A stretch of 7,502 nucleotides of DNA from Promethearchaeota archaeon (GTDB lineage Archaea; Asgardarchaeota; Lokiarchaeia; Sigyniarchaeales; SOKP01): assembly GCA_030606095.1 (NCBI GenBank), contig JAUWHC010000112.1:1-7502 (forward strand), in the 5' to 3' direction. The position numbers were made by a program, and so were the translations under genes. Under the pieces are notes generated by a model that did not search any database, was not told where the DNA came from, and worked only from the letters and a program-made list of their open reading frames with translations. Positions within the stretch are counted from its first letter, which is position 1, and the number at the start of each line of letters is the position of its first letter. Of the stretch, positions 4,917 through 7,502 are shown in pieces.

Positions 4917-6803
4917 ATGGCTATCTCAGACCCTAATCAAGTAATCTCCATAACTATAAAAAAATTTCCTCAAAATCTTCTAATTCCTAATTTAAAAAAT
5001 ACTGTTTCATTAGAAGTCGTAAATTATTCTAAAAAGGAGGAACATTTTAAATTTGTTTTTGAGGGAGAAAATCTAGATATTGAGGTTGAACCAGACGAGT
5101 TCAACAAAGAAGTTCTATTTAAACCGGGAGATACTAAGAAAATTGATTTATCATTGAAACCAACCGCTGATGGGTACGGTAAATTAACAATTAATGCCTA
5201 TTGGATGAAATTGGTTGAATATATGGTAGATGTGCAAAAGATTAGAGAGACTATTTCCGTGAGTGAAATAAATAGAATTTTAAAAAATATACAAGTTCTC
5301 GAATTCGATGCTGGCGATGATTTTAACTCAAAAGACTTCTTTATAACCTCTAATAAAAGTGAAGTTAAGAAAATTGAGAAGGAAATTAAAGAGTTAATAA
5401 AAAACTATAGCGAGACACAAGAAAATTCGCAAACTTCCGATACACCTTTATTAAAGGGGGATACTGGGGTTAAACTTGTTGAAATTGATAGCCAATTAAG
5501 GGTTCTATCAAAATCATATCTCTCAATAGGAGATTTTTTTAAGGCGTTAGAATGCTCGTTAAAACTATCCGATGAAGGAGAAAAAATAAAGTTTTATTAT
5601 AACTTAATTAGGGCTAACGCAACAGTTAATTTAGACGCTACATTAGAAGTTATTAAAAAATTAAACGATAAAAATAAAAAAAATCAAGTAATAGAAAAAA
5701 TAGCACTTGACTTACTAAATACTAATCAAGATCAAGTTATTAGGGTTCTTTCTTTTATCGATGATGCTTCATTAAAGGAAAAAGCACTTATTAACATCAT
5801 TAGCAGATCTCTGGAAAATGGTTTTAATTTAGCTCTTAAATTTTCCGAGTCTATTGAAGATGAGATCGTTAAAATTAAAGTTTTATTTAACATCATAAAA
5901 AAATTATACGGAAAAAATAATAATGCATTAATTCTTAAAATTATAAATCAAATCAATCAAATTATTCTCAATTCTAATACAATTGTTTTATCAGATAAAG
6001 ACTATCAAAATCCTGCTTACGAATTTTTTAGAGAAACCATCTGCATTTTAGCGGAATTAGATTGTCCAAAAGCTGCCGATACGGTTATAGGGGGAATAAG
6101 TTCGGTAGAGCTAAGAGAAAGAGTTACTAAAGACTTATTTAATGAAATTTACGAGATGGTTAAAGAGAAAAAAACTAAAGTTGAACCTATAGGAACCTTT
6201 TCTCAATTCTTTCTATTAAATACTTACGCTTCTAAAATCTCTAATGAAATACAAAATTTTTCCCTCATTGGAGGAAATGTAAGCAGTAACATTCTAATGG
6301 GCGATTATAACTTCAACATCGCTTTTATATCGTTATTTAATTTTGATTTTAGCATATTTCCAATTATTGATAGAGTTTATTCAGAGTTAAAGTATAATTC
6401 GGATAAATCGATTGCATATTACATCTATCCCTCAATCAACAATCACAATCAAGAAGAATTACTAGTAATACAATCTACGTTAAAAAAGTTCTTTCAACCC
6501 GAAAAAATTTCAAAACAAGTTATAATTTTTAATTTTGACTTTATTCCCTATTTAGGAAAACCTACAATTATTCTCTCTTCCGAATTAAATGAGACGAATT
6601 CAATTAAAACCAAAATTATTAAACACCTTGGAGATCGCGTTAAATTAATAATTGACGATTCGTTATTTAAGGGGGGCGAAACTGTAGATAATCTAAACAG
6701 CATATTCTATGGTAATCATTTCAAAATAGTTAATTTAGTTTTATCATATGAATTCATAAACGATTACGATATGTTTAAAGCGTTTATCCAATCAATAATG
6801 TAA
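4917..6803 (+). CDS. Unrecognised 628-residue protein: beta-sandwich, helical repeats and alpha/beta C-terminal part
   Basis: I do not recognise this family. Seen: about residues 8-108 alternate in short hydrophobic strands with a PGDTKKIDLSL turn, like Ig-like or CARDB-type beta sandwiches. An acidic, Ser/Thr/Gln/Asn-rich linker follows (about 130-190). From about 195 to 330 there are amphipathic helices in units of roughly 30-35 residues, with A-L-x-x-A/I and K-x-x-A/V-L-x-x-I-I patterns, suggesting a TPR-like alpha-solenoid. A helical middle (335-445) leads to a C-terminal part (450-628) with strand-like segments such as KQVIIFNFDF and RVKLIIDDSLF, suggesting an alpha/beta fold. No signal peptide or membrane segment is visible, so it is probably cytoplasmic. 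A binding or scaffold role is inferred from architecture only. The start is ATG at 4917 without a Shine-Dalgarno; AT-rich DNA just upstream would allow leaderless transcription. The next gene is 42 bases downstream on the same strand. Confidence 0.85.
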   Translation: MAISDPNQVISITIKKFPQNLLIPNLKNTVSLEVVNYSKKEEHFKFVFEGENLDIEVEPDEFNKEVLFKPGDTKKIDLSLKPTADGYGKLTINAYWMKLVEYMVDVQKIRETISVSEINRILKNIQVLEFDAGDDFNSKDFFITSNKSEVKKIEKEIKELIKNYSETQENSQTSDTPLLKGDTGVKLVEIDSQLRVLSKSYLSIGDFFKALECSLKLSDEGEKIKFYYNLIRANATVNLDATLEVIKKLNDKNKKNQVIEKIALDLLNTNQDQVIRVLSFIDDASLKEKALINIISRSLENGFNLALKFSESIEDEIVKIKVLFNIIKKLYGKNNNALILKIINQINQIILNSNTIVLSDKDYQNPAYEFFRETICILAELDCPKAADTVIGGISSVELRERVTKDLFNEIYEMVKEKKTKVEPIGTFSQFFLLNTYASKISNEIQNFSLIGGNVSSNILMGDYNFNIAFISLFNFDFSIFPIIDRVYSELKYNSDKSIAYYIYPSINNHNQEELLVIQSTLKKFFQPEKISKQVIIFNFDFIPYLGKPTIILSSELNETNSIKTKIIKHLGDRVKLIIDDSLFKGGETVDNLNSIFYGNHFKIVNLVLSYEFINDYDMFKAFIQSIM

Positions 6804-6845
6804 TTTAATAATTTTTCAAACTTAAAATAAAAAGTGAATAAATTT

Positions 6846-7502
6846 ATGGCTAAGGATAAAAAAAAGAAAAAGAAGAAAGGATCAGGTAAAGATGAATATA
6901 GTACATTCTCGCAATTTATGGGACAAGATACGGGTAAGAAGCATAAGTCTAAAGCAAAAGCAGTGTCGGAACTTCCTTCAGGCGTTTATATTGGAGAACC
7001 CATAGATAGATCTTCGGACCAATTGTTTCTTGGAACGGATTACAGAGAAATACATATACCTGAAAGATCTTGGGGTGAAATCTTAGCCGATATCGAGCAT
7101 TGGACTCTATTACCCTTCACGCATGGAATTGAAATGGAATTAATTATCGCAGATGACAATGGTAACTACCCGCCTGGTGATGAGATGGTTTATCGAATGA
7201 AAGAGATCGTGAAAGATGCCATAAAACTCATGGACCAGATTTTATACGAAGGAAAAAGCGATTTTCTACCTGTTCCCGATTATATTCGGCAAAAAGTATT
7301 GGCAAGGCCTTATGGAAAGGAAGACATTGAAAAAGGATATGTAATGGATATTAGATATTCTCTTCCAGATGGAAATGTCGTTGACATTGATACTTTTGGT
7401 CGTGATGGTAATGTTACAGCAGTTACTTATATATTAGAACTCGTAACGCCCCCATGTGAATATGTTGAGGAGCTAGCTTATTGGGCAAGCACCTTATTTC
7501 TT
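6846..7502 (+). CDS. Glutamate-cysteine ligase-like protein (GCS2 family), C-terminal part cut off, lysine-rich leader
   Basis: I translated this by hand: 219 codons are open to the window edge, so the protein is incomplete. Seen: FTHGIEMELIIAD (about 91-103), resembling the GxExE strand that binds metal-ATP in GCS2 (YbdK-like) carboxylate-amine ligases, and ILELVTPPC (196-204), resembling the E-x-x-T-P-x-C core motif of that family. Known: these enzymes join glutamate or related acids to an amine with ATP; many archaeal members have no proven substrate. Before the domain is a leader of about 85 residues that begins MAKD and then has seven lysines in a row, with further Lys/Gly/Ser stretches to about residue 40; it is likely disordered. 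The leader is encoded by a run of eight A (6858-6865), which is prone to slippage or sequencing error. The start is ATG at 6846 with no Shine-Dalgarno; ATG at residue 25 is an alternative. It lies 42 bases after the 628-residue gene. Confidence 0.68.
   Translation, partial: MAKDKKKKKKKGSGKDEYSTFSQFMGQDTGKKHKSKAKAVSELPSGVYIGEPIDRSSDQLFLGTDYREIHIPERSWGEILADIEHWTLLPFTHGIEMELIIADDNGNYPPGDEMVYRMKEIVKDAIKLMDQILYEGKSDFLPVPDYIRQKVLARPYGKEDIEKGYVMDIRYSLPDGNVVDIDTFGRDGNVTAVTYILELVTPPCEYVEELAYWASTLFL

Noticed and set aside
4917..5240. N-terminal beta-sandwich as evidence for a secreted or S-layer protein
   Set aside because: The protein begins MAISDPNQVI with no hydrophobic signal segment and has no membrane anchor, so export is not supported.

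Overview
The window is AT-rich and most likely comes from an archaeon. An Asgard-type lineage such as Lokiarchaeia would fit the low GC, the Lys/Asn/Ile-rich proteins and the mixed gene ancestry, but nothing here proves it. The archaeal reading rests on four things: a UbiD-type decarboxylase beside mevalonate genes (the arrangement of the archaeal anhydromevalonate route), TATA-like boxes instead of bacterial -35/-10 promoters, a gene start without a Shine-Dalgarno sequence but with a TATA box at leaderless distance, and T-run terminators without clear hairpins.

Positions 1-3719 hold a minus-strand cluster for isoprenoid precursors, in transcription order HMG-CoA synthase (3719 to 2091), class II HMG-CoA reductase (1961 to 669) and a UbiD-family decarboxylase (587 down to the window edge, cut). 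Both upstream enzymes look bacterial in type. The decarboxylase is the kind expected for anhydromevalonate phosphate decarboxylase. The synthase is about 150 residues longer than a typical bacterial enzyme. It has an insertion of about 55 residues inside the catalytic domain and a Cys/His-rich C-terminal extension of about 90 residues.

Positions 3720-4038 are a 319-base divergent intergenic region. It holds TATA-like elements for both directions and a perfect 9-bp-arm palindrome directly upstream of the plus-strand TATA-like box, a good operator candidate.

Positions 4039-7502 are on the plus strand. First comes a cis-prenyltransferase (UppS/DHDDS family), which would use the isopentenyl diphosphate made by the mevalonate route to build polyprenyl lipid carriers. 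Next is a 628-residue protein I do not recognise, with an apparent beta-sandwich domain, an alpha-helical repeat region and an alpha/beta C-terminal part. Last is the start of a glutamate-cysteine ligase-like (GCS2 family) gene with a very lysine-rich leader, cut by the window end. These last two genes are 42 bases apart and may be cotranscribed.

No tRNA, rRNA, CRISPR array, insertion sequence or phage gene was seen.
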